A stretch of 64,000 nucleotides of DNA from NCBI RefSeq assembly GCF_046546515.1, contig NZ_JBKHKJ010000022.1, positions 1-64,000 of the forward strand, written 5' to 3'. This stretch comes from Parasediminibacterium sp046546515. GTDB taxonomy: Bacteria; Bacteroidota; Bacteroidia; Chitinophagales; Chitinophagaceae. The notes under the pieces were generated by a model that was given only the letters and a program-made list of their open reading frames with translations, ran no database searches and had not been told where the DNA came from. The position numbers and the translations under genes are program-made. This document shows positions 43,916 to 53,502 of this stretch, one piece after another (the first letter of the stretch is position 1; every line of letters starts with the position of its first letter).

Positions 43916-44060
43916 AGTTGTAAAAGAATTTGACACGGTTAAAACTTTCAGGGAAATCAAAACCAAAATATCCAAGGATATTAAAGGGATGACTTTTGAA
44001 GAACTGCAAGCATATCTTGACAAAACAAAATTAAAGACGGAGAATGCAGAACTAAGATAG
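43899..44060 (+). CDS. Small antitoxin-like partner of the PIN protein
   Basis: 53 aa from an ATG inside the end of the PIN gene (17 bp overlap, different frame). It is charged and helical: VKEFDTVKTFREIKTKISKD, then IKGMTFEELQAYLDKTK. I have seen this form next to PIN-domain genes in Bacteroidota, where it would bind and neutralise the toxin. It is too short for most automatic gene callers. Confidence 0.65.
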   Translation: MKTKDKVVKEFDTVKTFREIKTKISKDIKGMTFEELQAYLDKTKLKTENAELR

Positions 44061-44083
44061 TAGTCTAATAAAAAAATGGCCCA

Positions 44084-44142
44084 GCTAGTCCACGTCAAAC
44101 TTCGTGTCGCTGGCGCATCGCCTGTGGCGTGTGCCTTTCGCT
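44084..44142 (+). repeat. REP unit upstream of the RAYT gene
   Basis: Head GCTAGTCCACGTCAAAC, then a 36 bp tail at 44107-44142 with two overlapping hairpins (GGCG-CAT-CGCC and CGCC-TGT-GGCG). The tail is a perfect inverted repeat of 44856-44891. Confidence 0.85.
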
Positions 44143-44311
44143 AAGGTCGTTCACAAAGAACAGAAATTGGAAAAATTAAATCGTAGCGAAGCCAGACCAC
44201 AGGCGTGCGGTAGCGTAAAAAGAAGATTATTACTGCTTTTCGATAAGATAATTTGCCACACATATTTTCTGCTTGCCATAACAATAAAAACAAGTTAATT
44301 GCATAAAAAAG

Positions 44312-44856
44312 ATGAGCAGGAAGTATAAGTTTCACAACAAAGCAGGGTTGTACTTTGTAAGTTTTGCAACAGTATATTGGATGGATGTTTTTGTTCGGGA
44401 AAAATATTTCGCAACGGTAGTAGAAAGCCTTGACTATTGCAGAAAAAATAAAGGGCTTGAAATTTATGGTTGGTGTATCATGCCTAGCCATATACACTTA
44501 ATAATACGTGCCAAAGACAATAACCCAGATTCTTTGTTAGGGAAATTCAAGGAATATACATCCAAACAATTGATAAAACAAATACAAGAAAACAATGAGG
44601 AAAGCAGGAAAGAATGGCTATTGTGGATGATGCAAAGGGCGGCAAGCCAAAACAGCAATGTTGCGAAAATCAATTCTGGCAACACCATAATAAACCAATT
44701 GAATTGTGGTCTTACGAAGTGATAGAACAAAAGATGAATTATATACACAACAATCCAGTCGTTTCAGGTTTTGTACAAGAACCACAGCATTGGAAATATA
44801 GCAGTGCGATAGATTATGCAGGCGGCAAAGGCGTTCTGGAAATTGATTTTATCTAA
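44312..44856 (+). pseudogene. REP-associated tyrosine transposase (RAYT), frameshifted
   Basis: The first 118 codons carry the HUH motif in PSHIHLIIR and the catalytic Tyr in KFKEYTSKQLIKQI, typical of Y1 RAYT/TnpA-REP enzymes that cut and join single-stranded REP DNA. After NSNVAK the reading frame must shift by -1 at an A4 run (44666-44669) to continue NQFWQHHNKPIELWS, then YIHNNPVVSGFVQEPQHWKYSSA, the usual end. The joined protein is about 181 aa. The stop codon's last base is the first base of the inverted REP at 44856. One base is lost or the shift is programmed. Confidence 0.85.
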
Positions 44857-44891
44857 GCGAAAGGCACACGCCACAGGCGATGCGCCAGCGA
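44856..44891 (-). repeat. Inverted REP unit downstream of the RAYT gene
   Basis: Exact reverse complement of 44107-44142 over 36 bp. Confidence 0.9.
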
Positions 44892-44985
44892 GAAGGCTGA
44901 TGAACCGGGATGGAAGCCTACTAAAAAAACAACCCCATTCTCATGTAAGAGAATGAGGCTACAAAATGCTAAAAACATTTAGCTA

Positions 44986-47754
44986 TTAATTACTCAACTG
45001 CTTGTGCGACGGTGCAAACTTGGTAAGGTTGATACCTTCCACGGCAGCAGTATATTCCTCTATTGTTGGGGTTCTTCCAAGAATGGTAGACAATACCACA
45101 ACAGGTGTAGATGAAAGCAAAGATTCGCCTTTTTTGCCTTCTGTATCTTCAACCACCCTTCCTTGGAACAAGCGGGTAGAGGTTGCCATCACGGTATCGC
45201 CTTTGGCAGCTTTTTCTTGGTTGCCCATGCAAAGGTTGCAACCAGGACGCTCTAAGTACAACATTTTTTCGTAAGTGGTACGTGCGGCAGCTTTAGGTGC
45301 AAAGTCATCAAATTCAAAACCAGCGTATTTTCTCAATACTTCCCAGTCGCCTTCGGCTTTTAATTCATCCACAATATTGTAGGTAGGCGGTGCTACGACA
45401 AGGGGTGCTTTAAATTCAACCTTACCTTGCTGGGCTTCAATGTTTTTAAGCATTTGGGCAAGAATTTTCATGTCGCCTTTGTGTACCATGCAGGAACCAA
45501 TAAACCCAAGGTCAACCTTTTTCTCGCCACCATAGTAGGAAAGCGGCCTGATGGTATCATGCGTATAACGCTTGGAAACATCGGCATTGTTCACATCAGG
45601 GTCTGCAATCATAGGCTCATTAATCAAATCTAAGTCAACAACTACTTCCGCATAATACTTTGCATTTGCATCCGGGGTTAAAGCTGGTTTTTCGCCAGAT
45701 TTAATTTCTGCAATTCTTTTATCGGCTTTATTAATTAATCCTTGAAGCACTTGCTTTACATTGTCCATGCCTTTATCAATCATAATCTGGATCCTACCTT
45801 TTGCAATCTGCAGCGATTCGATTAAGGTATCATCTTCAGAAATACAGATAGAAGCTTTTGCTTTCATTTCTGCTGTCCAGTCTGTAAAGGTGAATGCCTG
45901 GTCTGCCGTAAGTGTTCCCAGATGTACCTCAATAATGCGGCCTTGGAAAACATTTTCGCCACCAAACTTTTGAAGCATTTGGGATTGTGTAGCATGAACC
46001 ACGTCCCTAAAATCCATGTACTCTTTCATGGTTCCTTTAAAAGTAACTTTCACGGATTCTGGAATTGGCATAGAAGCCTCACCAGTGGCCAATGCAAGCG
46101 CAACGGTTCCTGAATCTGCTCCGAAAGCTACACCTTTAGACATCCTTGTATGTGAATCGCCACCGATGATGATTGCCCACTCGTCTATCGTTATATCGTT
46201 CAAAACCTTGTGGATTACATCCGTCATTGAATGATAAACCCCTTTAGGGTCACGGGCAGTAATTAAACCAAAACCGTTCATGAACTTCATGAGTTTTGGA
46301 ATGTTTGCCTGTGCTTTTTTATCCCATACAGAAGCGGTATGGCATCCTGACTGGTACGCACCATCAACAATGGGTGAGATTACCGTAGCTGCCATAGATT
46401 CTAGCTCCTGGGCTGTCATTAAACCAGTGGTATCCTGAGAGCCTACAATGTTTACTTCTACACGAACATCGGAACCGGCATGCAGTACCTTACCTTGTGT
46501 TATACCTACAGCATTCCTATTGAATATTTTTTCTACTGCTGTAAGGCCTTGCCCTTCAATAGAAATTTCTTTTGATGGGGCAAATACAAGCGTAGGTTCG
46601 ATATCTAAAATTTTAGCTGCAACTGTTTGTATCTTTTTGCCGAATACAATAGCATAAGAGCCGCCCGCTTTTATAAACTCCATTTTTTGTGGCGTAAAAG
46701 CCTTAGCGATATCAATCAATTCTTTATCGCCATTGTACAATTTCTTTTTCTTGGTGTTGATGGTAAGTACGGTACCTGTGGCCACTGAATAAACTTCTTC
46801 TAAAATGGGGTCGCCACTTTCGTTGCGGACAACTTTGCCATTTTCATCTAGTTTTTTCACCCAGTTTTTTAAATCAAGACCAATACCGCCAGTAACATCA
46901 ACTGTTGTAAGGAAGATGGGAGAAATGCCATTGGTACCACCCACAATTGGGGCAATGTTTACAAATGGAACATAAGGGCTGGCTGGTTTACCTGTCCAAA
47001 GTGCCACATTGTTTACACCAGACATCCTTGAAGAACCTACACCCATTGTGCCTTTTTCTGCAATTAGCATCACAGATGCATCAGGGTGTTGCGCTTTCAA
47101 TGCTTCAATTTCCGCTTGCGCCTTGGGGGTAATCATACATTTGCCATGCAGTTCACGGTCGGAACGAGAGTGGGCCTGGTTACCCGGTGAAAGCAAATCT
47201 GTAGAAATATCGCCCTCGCCAGCTATAAAAGTTACTACCTTGATTTCTTCGGCTACTTCTGGCAGTTTAGTAAAAAACTCTGCTTTTGCATAGCTTTCAA
47301 GAATTTCCCGGGCAATTGGGTTGTCGTTTTTAAATGCTTCTTTTAAGCGGTCAATATCTGCATCGTAAAGATATACTTGTGTTTTGAGGACATCAGCCGC
47401 TTGTTTTGCAATAGTTACATCATTGCCCAAGGCTAAATCGAGCAACACTTCAATGGATGGGCCGCCTTTCATGTGCGACAACAACTCAAAAGCAAAAGCA
47501 GGTGTAATTTCTTTTACAACAGCTTCGCCAAGGATTATTTCTTTTAAAAACTTTGCTTTTGCGCCGGCAGCACTTGCGGTACCGGGCAAAGTATTGTAAA
47601 TAAAAAACTGCAATGAATCTGCCCTGTATGCATTGTTGGCATCTTTTATCTGCTCAATAATTTCGCTTAACAAAGCATCACTATCTATTGGCTTTGGATG
47701 CAGTCCTTGTGCTTTTCGCTCTTCAATTTCGTTGATGTAATCTTTATAAGTCAT
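44986..47754 (-). CDS. acnB: Bifunctional aconitate hydratase B/2-methylisocitrate dehydratase
   Basis: 922 aa, the AcnB length. The cluster ligands are C755 (GSCMVHKGDM), C839 and C842 (GCNLCMGNQEKA). The N-terminal HEAT-like domain and swivelling domain precede the catalytic domains, as is characteristic of AcnB rather than AcnA. It interconverts citrate and isocitrate and, in some species, acts in the methylcitrate cycle. The apo-protein can bind mRNA in Escherichia coli. Its upstream neighbour is divergent. Confidence 0.96.
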   Translation of the reverse strand: MTYKDYINEIEERKAQGLHPKPIDSDALLSEIIEQIKDANNAYRADSLQFFIYNTLPGTASAAGAKAKFLKEIILGEAVVKEITPAFAFELLSHMKGGPSIEVLLDLALGNDVTIAKQAADVLKTQVYLYDADIDRLKEAFKNDNPIAREILESYAKAEFFTKLPEVAEEIKVVTFIAGEGDISTDLLSPGNQAHSRSDRELHGKCMITPKAQAEIEALKAQHPDASVMLIAEKGTMGVGSSRMSGVNNVALWTGKPASPYVPFVNIAPIVGGTNGISPIFLTTVDVTGGIGLDLKNWVKKLDENGKVVRNESGDPILEEVYSVATGTVLTINTKKKKLYNGDKELIDIAKAFTPQKMEFIKAGGSYAIVFGKKIQTVAAKILDIEPTLVFAPSKEISIEGQGLTAVEKIFNRNAVGITQGKVLHAGSDVRVEVNIVGSQDTTGLMTAQELESMAATVISPIVDGAYQSGCHTASVWDKKAQANIPKLMKFMNGFGLITARDPKGVYHSMTDVIHKVLNDITIDEWAIIIGGDSHTRMSKGVAFGADSGTVALALATGEASMPIPESVKVTFKGTMKEYMDFRDVVHATQSQMLQKFGGENVFQGRIIEVHLGTLTADQAFTFTDWTAEMKAKASICISEDDTLIESLQIAKGRIQIMIDKGMDNVKQVLQGLINKADKRIAEIKSGEKPALTPDANAKYYAEVVVDLDLINEPMIADPDVNNADVSKRYTHDTIRPLSYYGGEKKVDLGFIGSCMVHKGDMKILAQMLKNIEAQQGKVEFKAPLVVAPPTYNIVDELKAEGDWEVLRKYAGFEFDDFAPKAAARTTYEKMLYLERPGCNLCMGNQEKAAKGDTVMATSTRLFQGRVVEDTEGKKGESLLSSTPVVVLSTILGRTPTIEEYTAAVEGINLTKFAPSHKQLSN

Positions 47755-47956
47755 AATGGAAACTTTTACAATGTCAAATTAAAAGCAGTTTATAAAATCG
47801 TTGTGGTTAACCCCAAAACATGGTCAACTAAGGAGTAGTTATTTCAATTTTGCGGCGAATTTATGGTAAAAGAAAAGCAATAGAAAATGTGTTTTACTAT
47901 TTATTAAACAAATTCCATAATTTGCAGTCATAAGCCCATTGTTTAAGCAAACAATT

Positions 47957-48175
47957 ATGAAAAAGTTACGTGAATTTATTGAGGTACATGCATTCGGGGT
48001 ATGCGCTGCAATAGGGGATAAGCTGGGCATAGCTTCCTCCCGTATCAGGATGTGGTTTATCTATATTTCTTTCCTTACCATGGGTTCGCCGGTTATTGTT
48101 TATATGGTGCTTGCTTTTTGGCTTAACATGAAGCAGTATATATTGAACGCAAGGAGGAACCCGTTGAGGTATTAG
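47957..48175 (+). CDS. PspC-domain membrane protein
   Basis: 72 aa from the ATG at 47957 (an in-frame upstream start adds six residues). AFGVCAAIGDKLGIASSRIR, then MWFIYISFLTMGSPVIVYMV is the usual PspC layout: a short amphipathic region then one membrane helix. PspC takes part in envelope-stress response in other bacteria, but short stand-alone members in Bacteroidota are uncharacterised. Confidence 0.8.
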   Translation: MKKLREFIEVHAFGVCAAIGDKLGIASSRIRMWFIYISFLTMGSPVIVYMVLAFWLNMKQYILNARRNPLRY

Positions 48176-48509
48176 GGAGATAAGACACTAAAATTTAAAA
48201 AATTACTAGCCGTTTTGCCAAAGCTGCTTTCCAACCTTTAAGCCGGGCTCAACCACCCTTACATTTTTTTATTGCCAAAAAAACGAAAGCACTTTATGCT
48301 TTCTGTCAAATAATTAAAATCCCTAAAAACCTTATCGGGAGCAAGTAATTAGGTGGCTTGGAAACAGTAAAGTGATTTGAAAACCCTTCCTAACCCAAAT
48401 CCATTTCATAACCTCCATCTAGTAGCCGAATATCGAAGTTTAAACTAAAACCTTGCCGCTACCTGCCTTTAGCTTAATTTTGCATATAATTTAATATTTA
48501 AAAATAACC
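48176..48509. other. Intergenic region with obgE promoter
   Basis: 334 bp with no supported gene. The last 60 bp hold the promoter given separately. The rest shows no clear hairpin or repeat. Confidence 0.5.
48453..48482 (+). promoter_or_regulatory. obgE promoter
   Basis: TTG at 48453-48455, a 19 bp spacer and TAATTTTG at 48475-48482 match the Bacteroidota -33/-7 pattern. The GTG start is 27 bp downstream. Confidence 0.6.
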
Positions 48510-49508
48510 GTGTCAGAAAAGAATTTTATAGATTATATACGCATTTTTTGCCGGAGTGGGCATGGCGGGGCAGGCCAAACGCATTTTATGCGCAATAAAC
48601 TTACGGCAATGGGTGGCCCTGATGGCGGCGACGGCGGCAGGGGCGCACATATAAAACTTCGTGGCAATTCCAATTTATGGACATTGCTGCACTTGCGCTA
48701 TTTTAAGAATGTATTGGCCGAAGATGGCACTAATGGTAGCAAAGGCAATTGTACTGGCAAGGATGGGCAAGATATTATCTTGGAAGTACCTTTGGGTACA
48801 GTGGCCCGTGACCAAGAAACGGGCGAAATAGAAGCAGAGATATTGGAAGATGGGCAGGAAGTTATTTGGATACGGGGCGGCAGGGGTGGCTTGGGCAATC
48901 AGCATTTTGCCACATCTACCAATCAGGTGCCGGAGCATTCGCAACCAGGAGAGCCTGGGTCGGAAGGTTGGAAGAACTTGGAATTGAAAGTGCTGGCCGA
49001 TGTTGGGCTGGTAGGCTTCCCCAATGCGGGTAAGTCAACTTTGTTGTCTGTCATCACTGCGGCTAAGCCCAAAATAGCCAATTACGCTTTTACTACGCTT
49101 GTGCCGCAGCTAGGCATTGTAGAGTATAGGGATGACAAAAGTTTTTGCATAGCCGATTTGCCAGGAATTATTGAAGGAGCGGCAGAAGGCAAGGGGCTAG
49201 GGCATCGGTTCTTGCGGCATATTGAGCGTAATTCTTGTTTGTTGTTCTTGATACCAGCCGATAGCAACGACCATAAAAAAGAATTTGCTATTTTATTGAA
49301 TGAATTAGAGGAATATAACCCTGAATTGTTGCAAAAAGATTTCATCATTGCCATCAGCAAAAGCGATATGCTGGATGATGAACTGAAAGCAGCCATTAGT
49401 AAGGAACTACCCACGAATATCCCCCACTATTTCATATCATCTGTTACCAATAAGGGCTTGATGGAACTAAAAGATGCTTTGTGGGAGGTAATGAATAAAC
49501 CTGTATAG
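48510..49508 (+). CDS. obgE: GTPase Obg (CgtA)
   Basis: 332 aa from a GTG start; the N-terminal Obg fold begins within a few residues. The glycine-rich Obg domain (about 1-158; GGPDGGDGGRGAH, GGRGGLGNQHFAT) is followed by the G domain with G1 GFPNAGKSTLL (169-179), G2/G3 DLPGIIEGAAEGKGLG and G4 SKSD. It binds the 50S subunit and takes part in ribosome assembly and stress signalling. It lacks the extra C-terminal domain found in some species. Confidence 0.95.
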   Translation: MSEKNFIDYIRIFCRSGHGGAGQTHFMRNKLTAMGGPDGGDGGRGAHIKLRGNSNLWTLLHLRYFKNVLAEDGTNGSKGNCTGKDGQDIILEVPLGTVARDQETGEIEAEILEDGQEVIWIRGGRGGLGNQHFATSTNQVPEHSQPGEPGSEGWKNLELKVLADVGLVGFPNAGKSTLLSVITAAKPKIANYAFTTLVPQLGIVEYRDDKSFCIADLPGIIEGAAEGKGLGHRFLRHIERNSCLLFLIPADSNDHKKEFAILLNELEEYNPELLQKDFIIAISKSDMLDDELKAAISKELPTNIPHYFISSVTNKGLMELKDALWEVMNKPV

Positions 49509-49585
49509 GTATTTTGGTAATTGTATCGAATAGCTTTTAAACCGAATATTTATAAAGGGTTTAGAAGCTATTTTTAATTTATAAC

Positions 49586-50173
49586 TCATTCAAATAAACT
49601 ATCTGTGTCAATCGTAAATCCCTCAAAAATACTTACGGGTATTGCATCCCCTTTATGATAACTGTTCCTTAAAACATATTTTTCATTTATCAAGTCATAC
49701 ACGCTTACTTGATAATATTCGGGATATACAATCCAATATTCTTTTACGCCATTTTCCTCGTACAAATAATATTTGTCCTTCATTTCTTTGTTGGTGTTGC
49801 CTGGGCTAAGTATTTCTATTATCCAATCGGGCGCACCAATGCATCCTCGCTTGTCTAGCTTGGCCAAGTCGCAAACCACACAAATATCTGGCTGCACCAC
49901 AGAAACAATATCCTTGTTTTTCGTGCTTTTTTTCTTGTTGGTAAGCCTAACGTCAAACGGGGCAGTGTAAGCCTTACACTTTTTATTTTGTAGTTAGTTG
50001 CCTATTTGCCTGCTCAAATCAAATGAAATATCCTGGTGGCTGCGCAATGGTGCTGGACTCATCCTGAAAATCCATCCTTTAATCAATTCGACACGCTCTT
50101 CAAAATGCCAAGTTAGGTAATCGGCATAAGTATATTGGAGGCTAAAATCGAGTTGGTCTATGTTCGTTATCAT
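49586..50173 (-). pseudogene. Uma2-family (DUF820) nuclease-like gene broken by an in-frame TAA
   Basis: A 195-codon frame from ATG 50173 to the stop at 49586, interrupted once at codon 60 (TAA, plus-strand 49994-49996). The N-terminal half (YTYADYLTWHFEERVELIKG, SPAPLRSHQDISFDL) and C-terminal half (VVQPDICVVCDLAKLD, GAPDWIIEILSPGNTNKE) are the PD-(D/E)xK-like Uma2 fold. The family normally has I.NYL at the interrupted place, so a Tyr codon probably became TAA. The downstream half alone starts at GTG or ATG within it and would lack the N-terminal fold. Confidence 0.75.
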
Positions 50174-50605
50174 GCCTGATTGTTTTTTGTAAAAATAACG
50201 AAGAACCTTTAATCGTATTCATTTGAGTTTGACTACCCAACCCCTTATATAAGTCGTTTTTATTGTTAAAATAGAAAGAATTATAATAGCCATTGCCAAC
50301 AAAAAGGCACTTAACAATTTGGTAACATTGCCCTGCAACGCAATAATAACAAAGGTTTCATATAAACATTGGTAGTAAATAATTCTATTTTATGGCACTT
50401 CAAGTATCTTTTCGGGTTACCTTTTATTACCATGGGGTATTAATTTGTAAGCATGCAGGCTTTAAACTAACATCTTCTGTATAACGAATGCGGCCTGCCA
50501 ATTGAAAAAACTTGCTTTCCATTTGAATTTATTGGGTACTCCTCTGACTGGGACGTTTGTTGTATGAACAAAAATTTTTTTGAAGAATTTTTAAATTGAA
50601 CAGTT
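50174..50605. other. Intergenic region upstream of a secreted-protein gene
   Basis: 432 bp, AT-rich. TTTG at 50547-50550 and a T-rich stretch before ATG 50606 may hold a promoter, but no clear TAnnTTTG is seen. No repeats or genes are seen. Confidence 0.4.
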
Positions 50606-51055
50606 ATGAAAAAGCAAAATTTGAACAAAATTGCGAAAAGGTTTTTTGTAGGTAATTTAGTAGCAGCAGCCTTATTCCTTTCTATGCAAGCATCTGCGGC
50701 AAACGTAAACCTTGGCACTATTAGCGATAATGAAATACATGCAGATTCATTGAAAGCGAACAAATTGGATGTAAAGTACTTAGGCAATAGCAGCAATGGG
50801 CTGGAATTTGATGTACGCTACAACAATGCAAAGGGCAATACATTTTCATTTGTGATTAAAGATGAGAATGGCGAGGTATTGTTTGAAAAAAAATATACTA
50901 ATAAGGCTTTCTATAAAAAAGTACAATTGCCTAGGATAGATGAGGTAAATAAGTTGAGTTTCAGCATAGTGACGGATAACGATTATACACTGCAAACAAA
51001 AGACATCGTAATCAAAACCAAGTACATAGAAGATGTGCTTGTAAAAATAAACTAA
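50606..51055 (+). CDS. Small secreted protein of unknown function
   Basis: 149 aa. Signal peptide FFVGNLVAAALFLSMQASA-A (cleavage near residue 32). The mature part is beta-rich (LDVKYLGNSSNGLEFDVRYN, FSFVIKDENGEVLFEKKYT) and resembles a single Ig-like or transthyretin-like periplasmic domain. No family is recognised. It is a stand-alone gene. Confidence 0.75.
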   Translation: MKKQNLNKIAKRFFVGNLVAAALFLSMQASAANVNLGTISDNEIHADSLKANKLDVKYLGNSSNGLEFDVRYNNAKGNTFSFVIKDENGEVLFEKKYTNKAFYKKVQLPRIDEVNKLSFSIVTDNDYTLQTKDIVIKTKYIEDVLVKIN

Positions 51056-51214
51056 ACCTTTGGGGCTTTTAAAAATTGGGAGTGATTGGTTTATTAGGGG
51101 TAGCTATTTTATAGCTGCCTTTTTTTTCGGTTAATTTTAACCGTTTATATGGATACATTTCTTTTATTTTGCCACACTTGTTCAAAAGCAAGCCGCACAT
51201 ATAACCAGCAGCGA

Positions 51215-52012
51215 ATGAAAAAATTAGTAGCGTCTTTATTTGTTTCCCTTATTGCCATTTCTGCTATCCATGCACAAAGCAAAACAGCCCCGAAAGACTC
51301 AGTAAAAATACGCAAGGCCATTACAACAGCACAACCCAAACCAATTGCGCCAGCAAAAGATTGGAGCAAAGTAAACCTAAGCAATAGGCCGGCAGATCAT
51401 TTCATGGTTCAATATGGGTATGATGGCTGGAGTGGCCGGCCTGATAGTATCCGCACAAAAGGATTTGGCAGGCATTTTAATTTTTATGTAATGTTCGACA
51501 AGCCATTTAAAACCAACCTCCATTATAGCGTTGCCTATGGGGCAGGTATTGGGTCTAGCAATATTTTCTTCGATAAAGAAATGGTAAACTTAGCTGGCAC
51601 AGGAAGCACATTACCTTTTACTGACGGATCCAACGGCGACCATTTCAATAAGTTCAAATTAACTAACATTTACCTGGAAATACCTGCTGAGTTGCGTTTT
51701 TACGAAAACCCTGAAAATACAAACAGTGGCTGGAAAGCAGCTTTAGGCATAAAAGTAGGCACATTAATCAAGTCTTATACCAAAGGTAAAAATTGGGAAA
51801 ATGCTGCTGGGGCTAGTTATTATGGCACAGGGTATATACAAAAAGTAAGCAACAAGCGTTTCATCAATGGCACTAAAGTAGCTGTTAGCGGCCGTGTAGG
51901 CTACGGTGTTTTTTCATTGCATGGCGAGTATAATATATTGGGTGTTATCAAGAATGGCTATGGCCCAACCATCAATTCCTATTCTATTGGCATATCTATT
52001 GGCGGATTGTGA
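51215..52012 (+). CDS. Outer-membrane beta-barrel protein
   Basis: 265 aa from the ATG at 51215, which starts a signal peptide (MKKLVASLFVSLIAISAIHA). The mature part has alternating strands with aromatic girdles (FNFYVMFDKPFKTNLHYSVA, YSIGISIGGL at the C-terminus), typical of porin-family/PorT-like barrels. It probably sits in the outer membrane with no known cargo. A terminator follows. Confidence 0.78.
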   Translation: MKKLVASLFVSLIAISAIHAQSKTAPKDSVKIRKAITTAQPKPIAPAKDWSKVNLSNRPADHFMVQYGYDGWSGRPDSIRTKGFGRHFNFYVMFDKPFKTNLHYSVAYGAGIGSSNIFFDKEMVNLAGTGSTLPFTDGSNGDHFNKFKLTNIYLEIPAELRFYENPENTNSGWKAALGIKVGTLIKSYTKGKNWENAAGASYYGTGYIQKVSNKRFINGTKVAVSGRVGYGVFSLHGEYNILGVIKNGYGPTINSYSIGISIGGL

Positions 52013-52032
52013 TTTTAAGAAATTTATTTTAT

Positions 52033-52066
52033 AAACCCTGATTGCATTTGCTTTCAGGGTTTTTTT
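52033..52066 (+). terminator. Rho-independent terminator
   Basis: AAACCCTGA (52033-52041) pairs with TCAGGGTTT (52054-52062), followed by a T run. Confidence 0.85.
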
Positions 52067-52127
52067 ATTTAACCATAAAGACACAAAGGCTCTAAGCAGC
52101 AAGAAGTAAATGGAAAAAAGGATAGTG

Positions 52128-52182
52128 CAGTTCGGCGTAGGGTTGCCAACCTTCAAAAAGTTGGCAACCCTACGCCGAACTG
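52128..52182. repeat. Perfect hairpin with 23 bp arms
   Basis: Left arm 52128-52150 (starts CAGTTCGGCGTAGGG) and right arm 52160-52182 are exact complements around CTTCAAAAA. GC-rich in AT-rich surroundings and unlike the adjacent terminator. It lies between the barrel gene and hflX. Confidence 0.8.
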
Positions 52183-52256
52183 AAAAAAAATATACATGCT
52201 TCATTTCTAAACGGATGAAAATACAAGCGTACTTTTGTAAAAAGCAATAAAGAATT

Positions 52257-53450
52257 TTGATAGAGAAACAAAAAATAAAAGAAGAAGAAAGGGCCATATT
52301 GGTAGGTCTTGTTCAACAAGGCCAAACACCCGAGCAGGTAGAAGAATATATGGATGAATTAGCATTTTTGGCAGAAACGGCAGGTGCAGTTACCATCAAG
52401 CGGTTTACCCAGAAAATGGAACGGCCAGATAGCAAAACGTTTGTAGGCAAGGGCAAGTTGGAAGAAATAAAAAACTATGTGCAAAGCAAAAATATTGGGC
52501 TTGTAATATTTGATGACGAACTCACGGGTTCCCAGATTATCAATATAGAAACAGAAGTAAAAGTAAAAACCATAGACAGGAGCGATTTAATACTGGACAT
52601 ATTTGCCCGTAGGGCAAGGACAGCACAAGCCAAAGTGCAGGTAGAGCTAGCCCAGTACCAATATATACTCCCCCGCTTAAAAGGCATGTGGAAGCACTTG
52701 GAAAGGCAAGGTGGGGGCATTGGGTCTCGTGGCCCTGGTGAAACAGAAATAGAAACCGATAGGCGTATTGTAAAAGATAAAATATCCTTGCTGCGCAAAC
52801 GGTTGGCTGAGATAGACAAGCAAGCATTTACCCAGCGGAAAGAGCGGGGCGAGCTTATCCGAGTGGCATTGGTGGGCTATACCAACGTAGGCAAAAGCAC
52901 CCTGATGACATTGCTTAGCAAAAGCGAAGTATTTGCCGAGAACAAGCTATTTGCCACGCTAGACACGACCACACGCAAAGTAGTGTTTGAAAACACCCCT
53001 TTTCTGTTGAGCGACACTGTTGGTTTTATACGGAAATTGCCGCACCATTTGGTAGAAAGCTTTAAAAGCACATTGGACGAGGTAAGAGAAGCCGATATAT
53101 TGCTGCATGTGGTTGACACATCTCACATATTATACGAAGACCAAATAGGGGTTGTAAACAAAACCTTGCAAGAACTGAAAGCATTCGACAAGCCGATTAT
53201 TACCATTTTTAATAAGATGGACTTATATGAAGGGGAATATTTTGACGAATGGCTATCTTCTGAAGTAAAGCAGGATTTACTTTTAGAACTAAAAGAAAAA
53301 TGGGAGCGGGAAACAAATGGTAATTGTGTATTTATATCAGCTTCTGAGCGAAACAATATTGATTTACTGCGTGAGGTAATAGTAAATAAAGTGAGGGAGA
53401 TATATGCTGTCCGGTATCCTTACAAGGATACTTTAAATGCTACATTTTAA
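52257..53450 (+). CDS. hflX: GTPase HflX
   Basis: 397 aa from a TTG start that gives the family N-terminus MIEKQKIKEEERAILVGL. The HflX N-terminal domain has GSRGPGETEIETDRR. The G domain has G1 GYTNVGKST (207-215), G3 DTVGFIRKLPHHLVESF and G4 NKMD. HflX binds ribosomes and splits stalled 70S particles. It is preceded by the 23 bp hairpin and followed closely by a Rieske gene. Confidence 0.93.
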   Translation: MIEKQKIKEEERAILVGLVQQGQTPEQVEEYMDELAFLAETAGAVTIKRFTQKMERPDSKTFVGKGKLEEIKNYVQSKNIGLVIFDDELTGSQIINIETEVKVKTIDRSDLILDIFARRARTAQAKVQVELAQYQYILPRLKGMWKHLERQGGGIGSRGPGETEIETDRRIVKDKISLLRKRLAEIDKQAFTQRKERGELIRVALVGYTNVGKSTLMTLLSKSEVFAENKLFATLDTTTRKVVFENTPFLLSDTVGFIRKLPHHLVESFKSTLDEVREADILLHVVDTSHILYEDQIGVVNKTLQELKAFDKPIITIFNKMDLYEGEYFDEWLSSEVKQDLLLELKEKWERETNGNCVFISASERNNIDLLREVIVNKVREIYAVRYPYKDTLNATF

Positions 53451-53502
53451 ATTTTGAATAGGAGTATCCTCTACAATACCTTCGACTTATCACTTGCCAC
53501 TT

